In this document: in pieces, positions 12,520 through 25,720 of the stretch
Layout of the letters: every line of letters starts with the position of its first letter
How positions within the stretch are numbered: the stretch's first letter is position 1
Assembly: GCA_026168455.1 (NCBI GenBank)
Contig: CM047426.1
Span: 25,913,058 to 25,977,057 of the forward strand
DNA: 64,000 bases
Source of the DNA: Theocolax elegans
Taxonomy: Eukaryota > Arthropoda > Insecta > Hymenoptera > Cerocephalidae
Reading direction: 5' to 3'
Position numbers and translations under genes: made by a program
The notes under the pieces: generated by a model
What the model saw: the letters and a program-made list of their open reading frames with translations, nothing else
Databases searched by the model: none
Told to the model about the DNA's origin: nothing

Positions 12520-14059
12520 ATTTCGTAATGTTGAATACAAACTTTGTTTATGTGTATTATTTCAGTGTTTGCCAAGATAGTTTATTTATTCGACTAAAAT
12601 TTCTTTTATTTTTAGCGCGATTTAAAATATTAAATATTAAAATTATAATATAATTATTCATGAGAAATCCAGTAGAAGTGTTAAGTACCTTCAATACTAA
12701 AAACTTTAAATTCATTATGATGTGGAAATCCACAGAAAATGTTTCGCTGGGACTAAAAATTTACGTAATAGGTTTTAATATGCATATTGTATAATGATAT
12801 TATATTTATTAAATTAAGTATAATATAAAATGTATTAAATAATAAAATTTTTCATTGCATATATTTATTATACTTAAGTTCTCCTACAATAATCCGGTTG
12901 ATTATGAATTCACCAATCTTCGTGACAATGCTACTCGTATACCTTTATTTTATTAAAATATATTAGAATACTAAAATATTTGTTGCTCTCGGAATATTAG
13001 TTTCGGCCGAAAGGACCTTTTTATAAATGCTCTGATTTGTACTGGACTAACTAGGTAATAAATTGTGTTTGTTGAAAACTTTAAACCAACATTATAAAGA
13101 GTAAGTCTGTTACGTCCAAAGTAAATCTGCGTCTAAAACTTTTATTTTAAACGATGCGCCCGTGCACACAGACACACACACCCACACACACCCACGTATA
13201 TGTCGCGTATGCAAAGGAAACGGTTTAGAACAGTACGCTCGGGGGCTGGAATAGCAGTTCACGCTACCGCGATGAGATTTTATGCAGCTCTGACTGCTTC
13301 TCTCGCACCATACGTATATATTACAAGAACGGCTCATTGCAACGCTTTTGATTGCCTAGCGCGAACACTCCACAGATATATATGCATGTACAATCGTAAA
13401 AAAAAAAAAGGAAACGTTGCGACGACGTATAACTTGTCATTTTTGCATTTGTCAGCCAAATCCTTTAATTTTATACAGTTTGTTCCATATATATTTGCAC
13501 CTGAGATTTTTGAATTTTACTATGGAGGTATACAGGAATCGCTCTCGGTATTAGAGGTTATTCAAATTTTCGGCGAATTTTTGTATTCGTCTACAATTTT
13601 TGAATGTTCATCTATTCTTTTATTGAATTACAATGTACGAACGATATATAAATACGTCGAATATATGGACGTAGGTGTATTGATTTTAATGCTCGCGTAC
13701 TACGAGATGGGTATAACAAACGTACGAAATGTTACAGCTATGTGGTCATACACGCATACACCTGTACGTAATAATTAATGTACGAGTGCTCATTTATGCG
13801 AGAAGTGAATTAATTGATTCGTTGGGTTTCTCCTACACTCAAATTTATATTGTTAATTCATCTTTCATAAATTTTCGTTATTATTCTATTGGATTTTTAT
13901 ATTAAAAGCAATAAATTATTATGGATTTGTGTGGGTGATAAATACATCGTACAAATTATTCTATTTATATTTATTTTAATTTACATGGAGACCCCCTAAC
14001 TGTATAGGTTACGTGGGTTGGATGAAATTGAAACCTTCAGATTGTATTAGGCTATGATG

Positions 14060-14122
<63 letters not shown>

Positions 14123-16010
14123 CATATACGCACAATATATTAATTATTTAATATATTCTGTAACATATTTATTACATCTTTCACGTTCATATATACATAC
14201 AAACTTTTCATATTTAAACAAAAGTTAATATATCATTCAGTGATACGTATATGCATGTATGATATATATTTATCGGTCTTTCCGAATCAAAATCTTTACT
14301 TTACAATAAAGTAGACTCATTTAACTCTTCGTCCACTATGATCGATGGAATTTCCCAAAGTATGGCCTTATTTTAAAAAATTAAAAACGTTTTCCATATT
14401 AAATTAACATATAAATGTTATTAACCATTTTTTGTGAGAGTTACTTTATTATATAAATGTAAAACACTATTCAGTAAAAGAATTATTCTTCTATCGTATC
14501 TTGTTATGGTTGGAAGCAGACGCAATCAGGATACGTTAATATTTTCACACTATATATACTTTGATAGTGTTCTTTTTTTTATTTTTGAAGATGTACAATG
14601 ATCAATTTAACTATCGAAAACCACTACTATATGCCACCTCTTGGCAATTCAAAAGTTGTCAATAATATTTTAGATCTCATACCCCGAAGTAGATATACTG
14701 ATAAAAAAATACGCATTTCGATAATAGCTAATTTTTTCAATTCGAATGCTCTGATCAAATTTTGAGCAAACGTACATTTCGTGACGCGACAAACATTGGC
14801 ATTCTCTCTCCGTCGCATATAATCATAAAATCGGTGTACATCATTGTATTTAAATATCATAAAATTTATTTTACAATATTTTAAAGAAACGTATATCGAT
14901 ACGCCGCGTTTAGTAAAAGTAAGAGATAACACGAACATCGGTTTTAGATTGTGGGTGTAGCGTGAGGTACGATATCTTCGCTTACAGTCTGCTGGAACTC
15001 AAATTATTTTATTCATGCGGCGTTGCGAGATCGTGGCAAATGTGTGCTTTTCCACGTGGTCGTGATGAATTTCCATATGCAAAATGTCAACGTCCTCGAT
15101 ATATCCTCGGTATTCCGACTACTACTTTTCTGTCGATTTTAGGTTGCATCGGGAAGTTTCATCTATACCCAGTCTCTTGCTGTTTAATGTTAAATTACTA
15201 CAGTGTATAGAAGGATACCACACTGACAGGTAAACGATGGATGTAGGGAGCCGAGATATTCCGTTTTACAATGCGGTTCTTGAAATTTTGTCGAACGTTA
15301 CGGAAGAATAAGTGAACGCGATTTAACAAGGTCAAAGCTTATAGGGTGATTGGACAGTATCTATAACACGATAACGCGATAATACCTTTGTTTGGGATGA
15401 TCATCTGTTTATTTGATTTTCCCGAATTTTAGAGACATTTTTTCTAATAACAATGTTTCTCTCCATTTTGCTTAACACTAGTGTAGTACACATTTTCTAT
15501 TTATAAATACGATTTTGAGAGTGTAGTAGATTTACGTGGAAGGAATTTTAGGGGTCGGTTAAATCATAGGTGGTAGAAGTAATGGGAAATATCGAGGAAA
15601 TACGGAACCATAGTCGTTTGCTTCTCTTTCACACGTATGATTGACGACTGAAAATTTTTCGTTCGAGTGTAACAAAGGCACCTATCAAGATATCCCTCGC
15701 CAATATTACAAAAACTAAGCGTTCAAGGGAAACGCAGGATTTCTGATGTAATTCCTTTTTCCGAAGTATTTAACTAAAATCGAAAATATTAAATTAAAAA
15801 TAAAAATTTACTTTACTGTGCATCATAATTTTATCCAACATAAATTTTACCGTTCAAAAGATAGTAATTCTTAAAATTGTAAACCCTATATAAATTTTGA
15901 AGTTCGTGAAATGCAGTGCGATCATTAATAAAATACAAATACAAATACAAATACTGTAAAAACAGTATAATTGCGGAGCAGACCTATAGAAAATTGTTAC
16001 TTATGAACGT
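12520..16010. other. Non-coding stretch with microsatellites
   Basis: Holds a short CA-rich tract at about 13,165-13,195 and a long (TA)n run at about 14,061-14,118. The 13,140-13,380 part is less AT-rich. Open frames at 13,200-13,778 and 14,627-14,938 have no recognisable domain, low-complexity edges and no splice support, so no gene is called. Confidence 0.5.
14061..14118. repeat. (TA)n microsatellite
   Basis: Long alternating TA run flanked by GATATG and ACATACATAT. Confidence 0.95.
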
Positions 16011-16449
16011 GGTTACGTGGGGTGGGGTCCGATTTGACGAAGGTTCATTCAAAATATGTGCGATATTTTGAATTTTAGAAATTAGAATAACTTTTTTGTT
16101 ATTTCGAACCGAGAAAATAGAATGATCGTTTTTTCGAAAGTAATAAAATCGTCAGATATTTTGTTTTAGGTGCAATATTTCGAATTCCAAATAGTAGATA
16201 AATAATTTTCAACATTATTGTCTGTTATCAAGGTCTCAATAGACAAATATTATAAAAGTTATTTCTCTACATTATAAAATTCGAATATTCGGAACAAATA
16301 TATAAAAACTGAAGAATAATGCATTAATTTCGAAATAATGATCTTTCTATTTCTCTTGGTTCTAAATAATAAACATGTATTTCTAATTTTTGAGATTCGC
16401 ACACATTATGAATGAGCCTTCGACAAATTGAACCACACTCGGTTACGTG
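16011..16449. mobile_element. MITE, 421 bp, with 9 bp target-site duplication
   Basis: The element itself runs from 16,020 to 16,440 and is flanked by perfect direct repeats GGTTACGTG (16,011-16,019 and 16,441-16,449). Its inverted ends share GGTTCATTC/GAATGAGCC-type arms (left GATTTGACGAAGGTTCATTC pairs with the right arm). The interior forms a long imperfect hairpin. A duplication of 8-9 bases fits cut-and-paste superfamilies such as hAT, P or Mutator; the choice cannot be made without an autonomous relative. Confidence 0.85.
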
Positions 16450-19400
16450 TGTTATTTTAATTGACTAAATGTAAAACCCGTTATGTTATCACCTGAATCA
16501 TTTACTGATCGAGAAATACTAGTTTTACAAAAATTAAGGTTTTATATAAAATTTTGAATACAGCCAAGAGAACATTTCCCTTTGTTACAAGGCAATATGA
16601 TTGTACAAAGTTTTAAGGTGATTGATGCAGTAGTTAATAAAATTAATTGTTTAATAACTTTTTAGATACCTAAACCTAAATCTAAAAAGATACCTTTTTA
16701 GATTTTATTCTTATATAAAAATTAAAATATTTGTTAGAACGATGCGAAATTCTTAATTAAAAAAAAAGTATTTTTCCGCTAAAAATAAAGATTGCAATTG
16801 TGAATTCAAAAGTGAAAAGGAGGTTTTGCGGAAGGATTACGAGGGAGAATTTCATCTTTTAAAAATGGTTTCAAGCTATAATAAAATATACGTTTAGCAT
16901 TATTTTTTCGATATTGTTTAACACGTGCCAAATTGTTCCTGTTAGTATTTATGTGTTTGTGTGCGACGGTAGTATTAAATGAAAAGTTAAATACTTAGGG
17001 TGGTGTAAAAACGCGGTTTCATACATGTTTACGATACTAAGTGAATAAAAGTAATTTCCATTCAGGTATATTTACTGTGGATTGATTCCTGGTGAAAGAA
17101 TAAATAGTCTTTAATTGGATGTTTGCTTTTCTATGAGGATGACGCATCCACAAGCATTATTGAATTGGAAGTAGCTCATTGTTTTCATTTGTTCGGTAGG
17201 CAATTCCAATAGATATCCGAGGCAGTGGAAAATGAAATAGCGGAATCTCGAATCCCACTTGCTTGAACGGCTCTAGCGAGACGTGAAATTTTCGACGAGC
17301 ACGGGAACGACGGTAGTGGCGCATAGGAGCGTAGCGGCTGTCGGCGACGCGCGAGCCGCAATTTTCATTGCATATTCAGCGGACCAGAACGGTCTGTCGT
17401 TTCCAGCAGTCGCAAAGTTATTATGGCGCCAGTTTATATAGGATAGCACGTGCCGTGCCGCGAGCAAAAGGATAGGTAAAGTCGATTAACTTCTTTCTCT
17501 CTCTCTCTCTTTCTCTCTCTTTTTTCTACGGGCGTCGCTTTATTCCTCTTTCGTTATTTTCTTACAGTCGCGTAAAAGTGCTAAAAATACACGCGTAACA
17601 ATGTTCCACCCTGGTCGTGGGTATATAGAACGGAGCTTTCGAGCCTGGTTTGTAAAGGAATAATGTTGCAGCGCATTTCTCTAACTGCGAAGGAGAGACT
17701 TATTTCTTAAGTGCGAAAAATATGGGATTGTTAAGGAAAGTAAATAGGCCATGGGAAACGTAGGATGTGAAAATTGTTTATGGCTCTCGCGTAGCTGCAT
17801 ATGTATTTACTTTCGGAGAAAGCGTTTCACGGGAGCTTGTGCAATAGATTGAATGACTGAATGGCACCGTATGAATTTATATAGGGTAAATGTTTGAAAT
17901 ATTAAAATAACCGGGATCAAACTGACGGTATATGATTTAAATAAAAGACGTATTCACATACAAATTATTTTAGTGTATATTTACGTATTTTTATCATCAA
18001 ATTTGTTTATATAAAAATATAATCGAGGAATATATTATAAATTATTAATATTAATTGATAGAAATTTATCGATTTTTTCCGAGTTAAAGGAGGCAAGTAA
18101 TACAACAGAAAATTATAACAGCAACACATACGTCTATTTAACGTATCCTTGTTTACAATGAGAAAGAAGAAGCGGAGATTTAAATCGACTTGCGACGATA
18201 TTTTTATATACAAATTACAGTGTTTATATAAATTACAGAAGTCTGAAGAAGGTGGGATTGACCACCGAAACGTTACAGAAGGAAATAATGTGTCATCAAT
18301 TAATATTGCTAAAACCATCGAGTGATAAAATCAAGCCAGTAACAATATGTATAAACTATTAAATTTAAAAAAAAATGTTTAAGAGTACAATACGTTCCAT
18401 AGAGATCAAGAGAGTTTAAACAGTAACAGTAAACAATAACGCGATTCTGCAAATATTAGGGAAAACGTTTAAATTATCCGGGTATATAAGGATCCCTTGA
18501 TTTACCTCCTTAAACGTTGTTCCAAACGCTAGTTGTAAATGCGGAGTGCATAACCCGTTAAACACGTTCAAGCGCACTTCCTTGCTAGACTCTCGGCGAT
18601 TAGCATGTAAAGAGACACAGCTGAGTACGCAACGACTATTTCTCACTCCATACTATATATAATAATGCGAGTTGACTCTAAGTCCCACCGACTCTTAAGA
18701 CGCTTCCCCAGTCATCAACTTGATATTAATTATAAGTCCAAGAAGCAAGGCCACATTTAGTTCGTGTCACTGTGCAACACTCTCTCTGTATCCTGTCTAC
18801 ACGTTCGTGTGTTTATGTGTATTATCTGTGTTTCTAGGTTTCCGTCCCTTTTCACATATACATATATACATATATCTATATACATATAGATCAAACTTTA
18901 TGAGTATATTTAATACTACGTTGACTCTGCAAACTGGGTTGTTGCTAATTTACAAATTTTCGAGATACATTTGTGAAAAAGAAGGGCGCAACGTTAAACT
19001 TGCGATGATATTTCAAGTTTGAACAGCTGTAACGCGTACTCTTGTAAAATATGAATATGCTAGGTTTCTAATTTTTTTTAGGAAAATTATTGTCTTACTA
19101 GTAGAACATTTGGTTGTTACTTGGACGAAAATAATGAAGCTTGCGTTAGACTTATTGATTATTGATTATTATTACATAAAATTATAATACAGCCCTTTTT
19201 TGTATTTTTCTACGAATGAAGGTGTCAAAGTAACGGAATTTCTTGTTTTTAAAAATTCCTTTTATTATACTTAAAATTTAAATAATTTATAAAGAAAAAG
19301 CACCATCGAAGCAAATATTGTCATTGCAAGGAACAACTTTTCAAAGCGTTACGCAAGCGAAACATTACGTTACAGATAATAATCTTGATAAGATAGAAAT

Positions 19401-21142
19401 GCACTTAAATATATATATATACACACACACAGATATATACGTGTACATGATAGTATAATAATATTGTCAGAGCCAGGGAACAATTCGGTGATGTAGGTGA
19501 CGACAGTGCATAATCCGCGCCATCCACAATGTGTACAACCCTCTTGGCAGTTGGATAGTTATACGTACGGAGTGTACGGGTAGTAGTGGATGTTTGACCG
19601 AAGGCAGGAGTTCAGCTCTGAGACGCCGGTTTGCTTGTGGCCTGCCCGAAGACAATAACGCAAACAATCCGGCTGCTATCGCGGATTCACGGCGAATGCT
19701 ATTAAAGCCCGTGTAATGATCAGCTTCCGTAGACCTTAGCCGTTCGGGTTCAACCCATTACCTTCGTGCCGGGACATGATAAACGCGTATAGATTTTCTC
19801 GGATTCGATGAATATATATTCCATGAATCAATCCGCATAAGATCTTTAACTTGATTATATAGTTCACCTTAGTACACGTTCATAGCACGTCATGCTGTAG
19901 TTAATCATGTATTTTAGATATTACAATTGAATGTCATAAGAAAGTATAAAAAAAAAAGTAACTTAGATTTAATGTACTAAAGAAATTCGTACCTTAATTG
20001 CAAAATGTACTCACAAAACCGCAAGTATGAACATTTGATATTATATATTATTAAACAAATAAATGGAAAAGTATGAAATACAAAAATTAAATCATCTTTG
20101 CCCATGAGAAATTAAGCAATGGAATTAACCTCTGTAAATTATCAGGAACGGGGTATTCGTAGTCGCAACATTAGTGGATGAGACCCACGTATAGTCAGAC
20201 GATTCATTTGAATAAATCTGCTATTCGCGTTTGAGTGCAAATTTTGCAGTAAAACATTATTTTAATTTCTCGAGGGATTAGAAAATAGAATCATTTAAAA
20301 ACGTTAATAATGTTTGATCTGCAAAACCTGCAACTAATTAAATTATCTAATTTCTTACAATCAGATTTATATTATTATCTATTTACGTATATATAATAAT
20401 TTTTATTGTTTTTACACTATAAATAAGATGCATAGAAATTTGTATATTCATTTGTATTCGTTATTATCTGTCAATAGATAAACTAAAAATTACTGAAAAA
20501 TGAAGTGAAAAGGATATACGATGCAGAAGCAGCAAATTGTCTGGGATTATTTCTATAAATCGTTCATTTATAAACATTCAATAACAGTAGTATATTAATA
20601 TCACATTATTCTGTAATATTTATACAAAACCGTGGTATTAAATTGAATTTATATCGACTATCAATTGAATACCTTGAAAGGTAACTCGGAGTAAACCTAT
20701 TTCTACGTAATACTGAACTGAAAAATCGCTCGCAAGGACAAAGATTGAAAACGGATTTTTCCAATTTTGCAACGTCACCTGCTCCCTCAGCTCATTCGCG
20801 ATATGTACCAACGAGACAGACAGAGAAGCCTACCGCCAGTGAAAAAGAATGCGATAAAAAGAGAGACACATGGAGAATTGCAGGAAATTACGCGGACAAT
20901 GTTGAATGCATCGACACGTCGTTGACCGTAACAAATTAATATGTGACACTCTTTTTCTCACCGTATACATAAATATATCAAACAAAACCGTGTGAAAATC
21001 AATAACAGTTATTTGGTCTAAAATTTATCTAAATTTTAAACAATGTTACGTTTGGGTAAAGTTTATATCAATCTATTCAATGAGATTTCAAAGTTGAAAA
21101 AAAATAAATTAAACACTTGTATAAAGTTTAGATAAACTTTAA
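16450..21142. other. Non-coding stretch with GC-richer islands
   Basis: Two islands stand out from AT-rich surroundings: about 17,255-17,475, with a CACGTG E-box and a TATATA word, and about 19,470-19,760. They may be conserved regulatory elements or untranslated exons of a host gene. A hammerhead-like motif lies at 18,243-18,271. ATATACAT-type simple repeats occur near 18,850-18,890 and 19,408-19,440. No coding exon could be supported on either strand. Confidence 0.45.
18243..18271 (+). ncRNA. Hammerhead-like core motif (incomplete)
   Basis: CTGAAGA (18,243-18,249, fitting CUGANGA) is followed by an unpaired A, a perfect 5 bp stem GGTGG/CCACC with a 6-nt loop, and then GAAAC (18,267-18,271). 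These are the two conserved strands of a hammerhead core around stem II. I could not find convincing stems I and III or a cleavage triplet in place, and the extra A departs from the consensus, so activity is unlikely. It may be a retroelement-derived remnant. Confidence 0.3.
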
Positions 21143-21529
21143 TTAAGGGGATGTCAGACTCAGAAAATGGTTATTTTTAATATCTTTTATAAACAAAAGA
21201 ATAAATTTTTTTTAAAATCCTAAACGCCATGCCCTTGGGCATGTTTTAAACAGTATACTTAAATTTTTTCAGAGATTTAAATCTGTAATTAAATTATGAT
21301 TTTTGCTTTGAAAATTTATGCCTTTTTAGATCAATAATTGCCGACCGAAAATTGTTTATACAATTATTATTAATAAATTAATTTTTTCTTAAAAAATCAA
21401 AACGCCATATCCTCACTTTTGTTTTAAATATCTATAAGAATTTTTTCAAATTTTTAATTCAATTTTTCCAAAATAATTCTTGTGTTGAAAGGTGTAGATC
21501 TCTGCAATTTGGATCCGACATCCCGTTAA
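21143..21529. mobile_element. piggyBac-like MITE with TTAA target sites
   Basis: TTAA at 21,143-21,146 and 21,526-21,529 flanks an element with short inverted ends GGGGATGTC and GACATCCCG. A TTAA duplication with short terminal repeats is typical of piggyBac-mobilised MITEs. The interior is AT-rich and non-coding. It ends about 70 bases before the left edge of the triplicated block. Confidence 0.65.
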
Positions 21530-21879
21530 TGTCAAATTTGGATTAATATCATAAATGTATATAGTTATAACAAATAATTAAATCCTTAGCTAAACTTAAC
21601 TTTACATAAACTTTAGATTAACGTTTTCTTAAAACATTTGGTCAATTCTTCAGAATCATTATGAGTATTTAAGATTTTTGTCGAGTATTTTCATAAATAT
21701 TTGTAAAAAAAATACAAAAATAACGCATCAATTATCCGATATACGAAGTTATGTATCTATTATTATTATTAGTTTTAGTTGGCAAATCCCTTTTCCAAGG
21801 GACTTGCCAGGCACTTGCGTAATACCTTTGTGCTCTATTTACCATTTCTTGTTCTTGGACTGCCAATAATACATCGAAT

Positions 21880-23200
21880 TACTCTCTCATTTGGGTAGGT
21901 CCTTTACTGGTTCTAGGTTTCTTTAATCAGAAACCACCTAAAGACCTTGTCATATAGCTAGTATTCTTTAGACATCCCAATTTGAGATTTCCCTTGAATC
22001 AATTAGAAATTCACCCATAATGCGCCATCTTTTCGTCATGATTCTGGGACATTTGCATAGAATGTGAAAGGTGTGTCATTCATTTTTTTGTATAATTAAT
22101 AAAGTAGATCTGTTTCCAGACCCATTTTATGTACGTGGTATTGTCCATGTCCAGTAAGTATTTCCATTAATTTGCGTGTTGTGCTTTTGTTGAGTTTTTA
22201 AAGCCCAGAGAGTCCGTAGAGAGACCCTGGTAAGAATCATCTCCATTTTCTTAGTAGTAACAAGCTTGTTTCGAAAAAATGGCTTAAAATGTGAACATTT
22301 TTATCCGTGTGATGAAACGCTTTTTACATTATTTTATTAAGATCAGTCTATTTCCTAGCCAGAAAGAAAGATTCCTCGGAATTTTGGTCTAAAATAGGTT
22401 GCCTGGCTCGTTCTACCCTATGAAAAGACTTATAAGAAAGATTCGGCACGATTTTAAGAAAAATTCGTGAATCTCGATATATATTTTGAACGGTGATTCG
22501 TAGAAAGTAAACAACTGCTAAATCATATTTGCAATTAGGAAACCGATCGACTTTGATTAATCACAACTTAAAGGCCACCGATAAATTTGCTTAAAATATT
22601 TAAAGGTTTCAGACACTCCGTTGAATGGACGATTATGTGAAAAAAAAGCGTTTCACCTCCTATTAGAAACTAGCCATTTTACATACTAAATACATGGCTA
22701 TACAGCCTATTTTTCTTTGATACAATTCTTACCAGGGGATCTGTCCTATACGTTTATTATTTTGAGTATAAACGATGTGAGACTTATAGGTCAAAAGTTG
22801 GGGAGGTGTAGCTCTCCTTGCTCACTTTAAAATGAACATCACTCTCGCTCATTTTCACCTTTTGGAATATAATACAATTCCAGACTTGCCCTGATAAGCT
22901 TAACACATTGGACCAATAATACATTCTCCCATTCTTTGTGATACCTGACCTTCTCCTTTTAAGCGACTTCGGTCCCCAATACATTACATAATCTAGTTTG
23001 TTTTATATTGTTTCTTGTTCGATAGTTATTTGACTCTCGAACTTTCATCAGCTTTCCCCTTCCTTCAAGAAGTCCAGTTAAAAAGATTCTATCAGGTAAT
23101 CCAATATCTCCTTGTCTGTTACGATGTATTTTCCATTTGTCAGTTTAAGTGCTTACAATATGGCCTCAGGATTCTTTAACAATATTCTATCTAGTCAAGC
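21880..23200 (-). pseudogene. Decayed Jockey/R1-type LINE ORF2 remnant (copy 1)
   Basis: Minus-strand translation in shifting frames shows three recognisable stretches of a non-LTR retrotransposon polyprotein. A pre-RT piece reads LTNGKYIVTDKEILDYLIES (around 23,090-23,150). The reverse transcriptase start PISLTSFILKII is encoded around 22,755-22,790. The region near the end of RNase H reads LMEILTGHGQYHVHKMGLET (22,100-22,185) and is followed by a CKCPR-containing tail (about 21,960-22,070). Most of the RT fingers and palm, including the expected YADD, is missing, and stops and frameshifts abound. It is a dead, internally deleted copy. Family placement rests on these motifs only. Confidence 0.6.
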
Positions 23201-23339
23201 CGTTTGTTGGAAAAGTTTGAAAGTTTATCCATGACTCTACTTGTGCTTCCAGATTGCAGCTTGATAGTTGTCAGGTTATGTATACATATATATTTTTCAC
23301 ACACACAGATGACACACACACTTTTAAGACACTAAACTT

Positions 23340-23344
23340 AGATG

Positions 23345-23418
<74 letters not shown>
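23340..23418. repeat. (TA)n microsatellite in block copy 1
   Basis: Pure TA run. Counterparts are at about 41,465-41,527 (interrupted) and 45,021-45,090, with different lengths. A CT/GA-rich tract at about 23,575-23,615 on the other side makes open frames here spurious. Confidence 0.95.
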
Positions 23419-23421
<3 letters not shown>

Positions 23422-24128
23422 TATTAACTTCTAACTGTTACATTAATTAATTGCTAGTAATTTACCTTTTGCTGACCATTCTGTTAAATATAAATCTGAA
23501 TACGGAAACCGTAAAAAACTCTGTTGTTCAAAATTGAAGATCATCAGCCTTACACGCATATCGAGGGATGAAGCGAAAGAAGGAGAGAGAGAAAGAGCGA
23601 GAGAGGGAGAGAGGCGAGTACTCGGTAAAGTATACGCAGAATGCGTAATTTCACATTTAATCCAGCTGGCAGCCAAAACAGTTTGCAGGTTAAGTGGAGT
23701 TACTAGAAGAATGGAAAAAACTCGCGTGTACGTGTGGTTGGAAAAAGGAACTGCGTTGTGCACACATCGCGTAAATTTCGACCAGGCGAAAGCTCCTTTG
23801 TGATGTGGCCTCGAGCTACCGCTCATGGGTAGTCTCCACCACGAGTTTCCGACGAGATCGTTGTTTTTTTCACCGTTACCCTCTCTACTTCCCTCTCTCT
23901 TCACTCTTTCTCTTTCTACACGCTTCTCTTTTTGTACCTCCTTCTTGCGTTTTGTGATGTCGGTGCCGGAGAATAAACCTTGGGTAACGAGCACCTAAAT
24001 CTCTGCAGGTCAGTTCATACAGCCTTTTTCTTTTTATGAAAGCGCACCACTGGAAATATCGATGAAAATATTGCGCACTTTGTCCTATATCGTTGAGTTT
24101 ACTCAACCTATTATTTTTCTTTCCCTAG

Positions 24129-24290
24129 GAAGGTGGTACAATTTATCTGGTCTTGTATTCACAAGACGAAATCGATAAATGGGAAGAGGATGCGAGATCT
24201 AGAATGTACCTTTTTCTTTCATTTTGCGGGATTGTTTTCATCGCGGTTGAACGACAGGAATTCGATACAAATTCCTTGCGACTTGTCTGA
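24129..24290 (+). CDS. Candidate terminal coding exon (copy 1), unidentified
   Basis: A strong polypyrimidine acceptor (TTTTTCTTTCCCTAG, ending 24,128) leads into 54 codons, including the stop, with no internal stop. The translation contains YLVLYSQDEIDKWEEDARSR, followed by a hydrophobic stretch and a TGA at 24,288. Codon use is less AT-biased than the flanks. I do not recognise the protein and cannot find a partner donor exon with certainty, so this may be chance. The same reading is preserved at 40,603-40,764 (minus) and 45,801-45,962 (plus), but those are block copies and add no independent support. Confidence 0.2.
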   Translation, partial: EGGTIYLVLYSQDEIDKWEEDARSRMYLFLSFCGIVFIAVERQEFDTNSLRLV

Positions 24291-24929
24291 ATACAAATTT
24301 TGAAACAATTCAAACAATGTTTTTAATTTCCCATGTCCGATAAAATAAATAGAAAACTTTACATTTTATATTTTCTTTCATTATTTCGTTTTAAAGATTT
24401 TGTAGAAATTGATTGTTTTTATAGTTAAGTAAAATTAACGGAGCCTATCTATAATATTCTATAGAGTCAATATTTTATTTATATAAAGAAACATATATTA
24501 ATACATTTGAGTAATGTATATTAGTGAGATTTTATAAGTAAGTGTTAATAACATTTAAAATTAAATAATACGAGCAAGCTAAAACATAATCAACTTCTTT
24601 ATTTTACATCGAAGATATTATGTTAAAATATTAAATTTATCAAAATTTAAATATTATTGCTGCAATCGATTTTTTACTCTAGCTACTTTTTTGACAATTG
24701 CATTATAGTGTTTATATTGTGTATACACGTAACGTGACAAAATAATGATAGATGGAATAATATAAAGTTCTCGTAGTCTCAAGATGCTATGTAACAATAA
24801 ACTATACGACTTTCGAAACTCATTCCAAACAAGATTCAAGTTTCCGATGGTAATATTTATATGATGTACCGTTCAGAATTTAATACTAAGAAAATCAAGA
24901 ATCTACTTGGAATTTCCAAGGCACAGAAT

Positions 24930-25720
24930 AACTAAAAGCAGTCAAGAGAGCAAGCGCATATGAGAGATAGAGAGAAAGATACAATGGGGGTGGGAGAGAG
25001 AACAAGTTCTCGAGGGTTGATCAAGATTCGTCTGCCTACGCGAGGCTCGCTGGCCTGTAACTGACACGCTTCCGCGCGGCTATTCATGGCTATAACACTG
25101 GCGGTAGCAGTTATATCTATGTACACATTCCCTAGTAAACGATTAAGCTCTCTCAAAGTGCGGGGTGTTGATGACACTGATGGAGAAATGCGCGTGATGA
25201 TGTACCTTTGGTATTTCATATTTTTCAAACAAACGCTACAATAAGATAAACGCATTTCGGTAAATTGATTTAAAGTTATCCAGGATATAAACGTGGAAAT
25301 AAAGCTACAGAAATGTCGGTCATGTAAACGCACGCGTTAATTATTACACTGTGCAACCGGGACATTGTGCGGAAATAATTAAATCCAGGACTCGATGGTC
25401 CTGAGGACTTCCGATTATTTTGGCTCCTCCTTCGAGGCGATGGTGGAGAAAGGGGGTTGAAATGGTCGGGTCGGGTGGAGAAGAGGGTGGCAGCAGGAGG
25501 GGGTAGAGTTTCCGCGAACGAACTTTGGTAATTCCGGAAGCGAGTGCGGAGCGGAATTTGCATCCTAATGCAGCTGTGTGCATGATGAATATAATTACGA
25601 TCGCTTCGTTTGCCTCGTAAGACAGAGCTAGTCACTCCCTTTTCAAACTCCTCCGCCTGACGTAATGAATTTTCTTCGATTTTACCGCTCTATATACTTT
25701 CGGAGCTGCTACTGCGTCAC
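24930..25720. other. GC-richer segment in block (copy 1), nature unknown
   Basis: Markedly less AT-rich than the surrounding sequence, with CTCTC/GAGAG tracts. It repeats at about 39,200-39,990 (inverted) and 46,600-47,390. Several overlapping open frames exist on the minus strand but none has a recognisable domain, and they owe their length to base composition. It could be a host regulatory region or untranslated exon captured in the block. Confidence 0.35.

Noticed and set aside
13200..13778. 192-codon open frame
   Set aside because: No domain, starts in a CA/GC-biased patch and ends in AT-rich sequence; no splice or homology signal. Length is within chance for the window.
19467..19716. 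Cys-rich reading (NCQEGCTHCGWRGLC) in a GC-richer island, minus strand
   Set aside because: The frame is closed by a stop just upstream, no splice acceptor rescues it, and other frames are equally open; left as an unexplained island.
23443..23994. 183-codon minus-strand frame repeated in each block copy
   Set aside because: Its length comes from a CT/GA-rich tract lacking stop codons. The conservation is only block duplication, and the inverted copy is frameshifted.
24932..25635. Overlapping minus-strand frames of 79-133 codons
   Set aside because: Several frames are open at once in a GC-richer segment, a sign of base composition rather than coding; the inverted copy breaks some of them.
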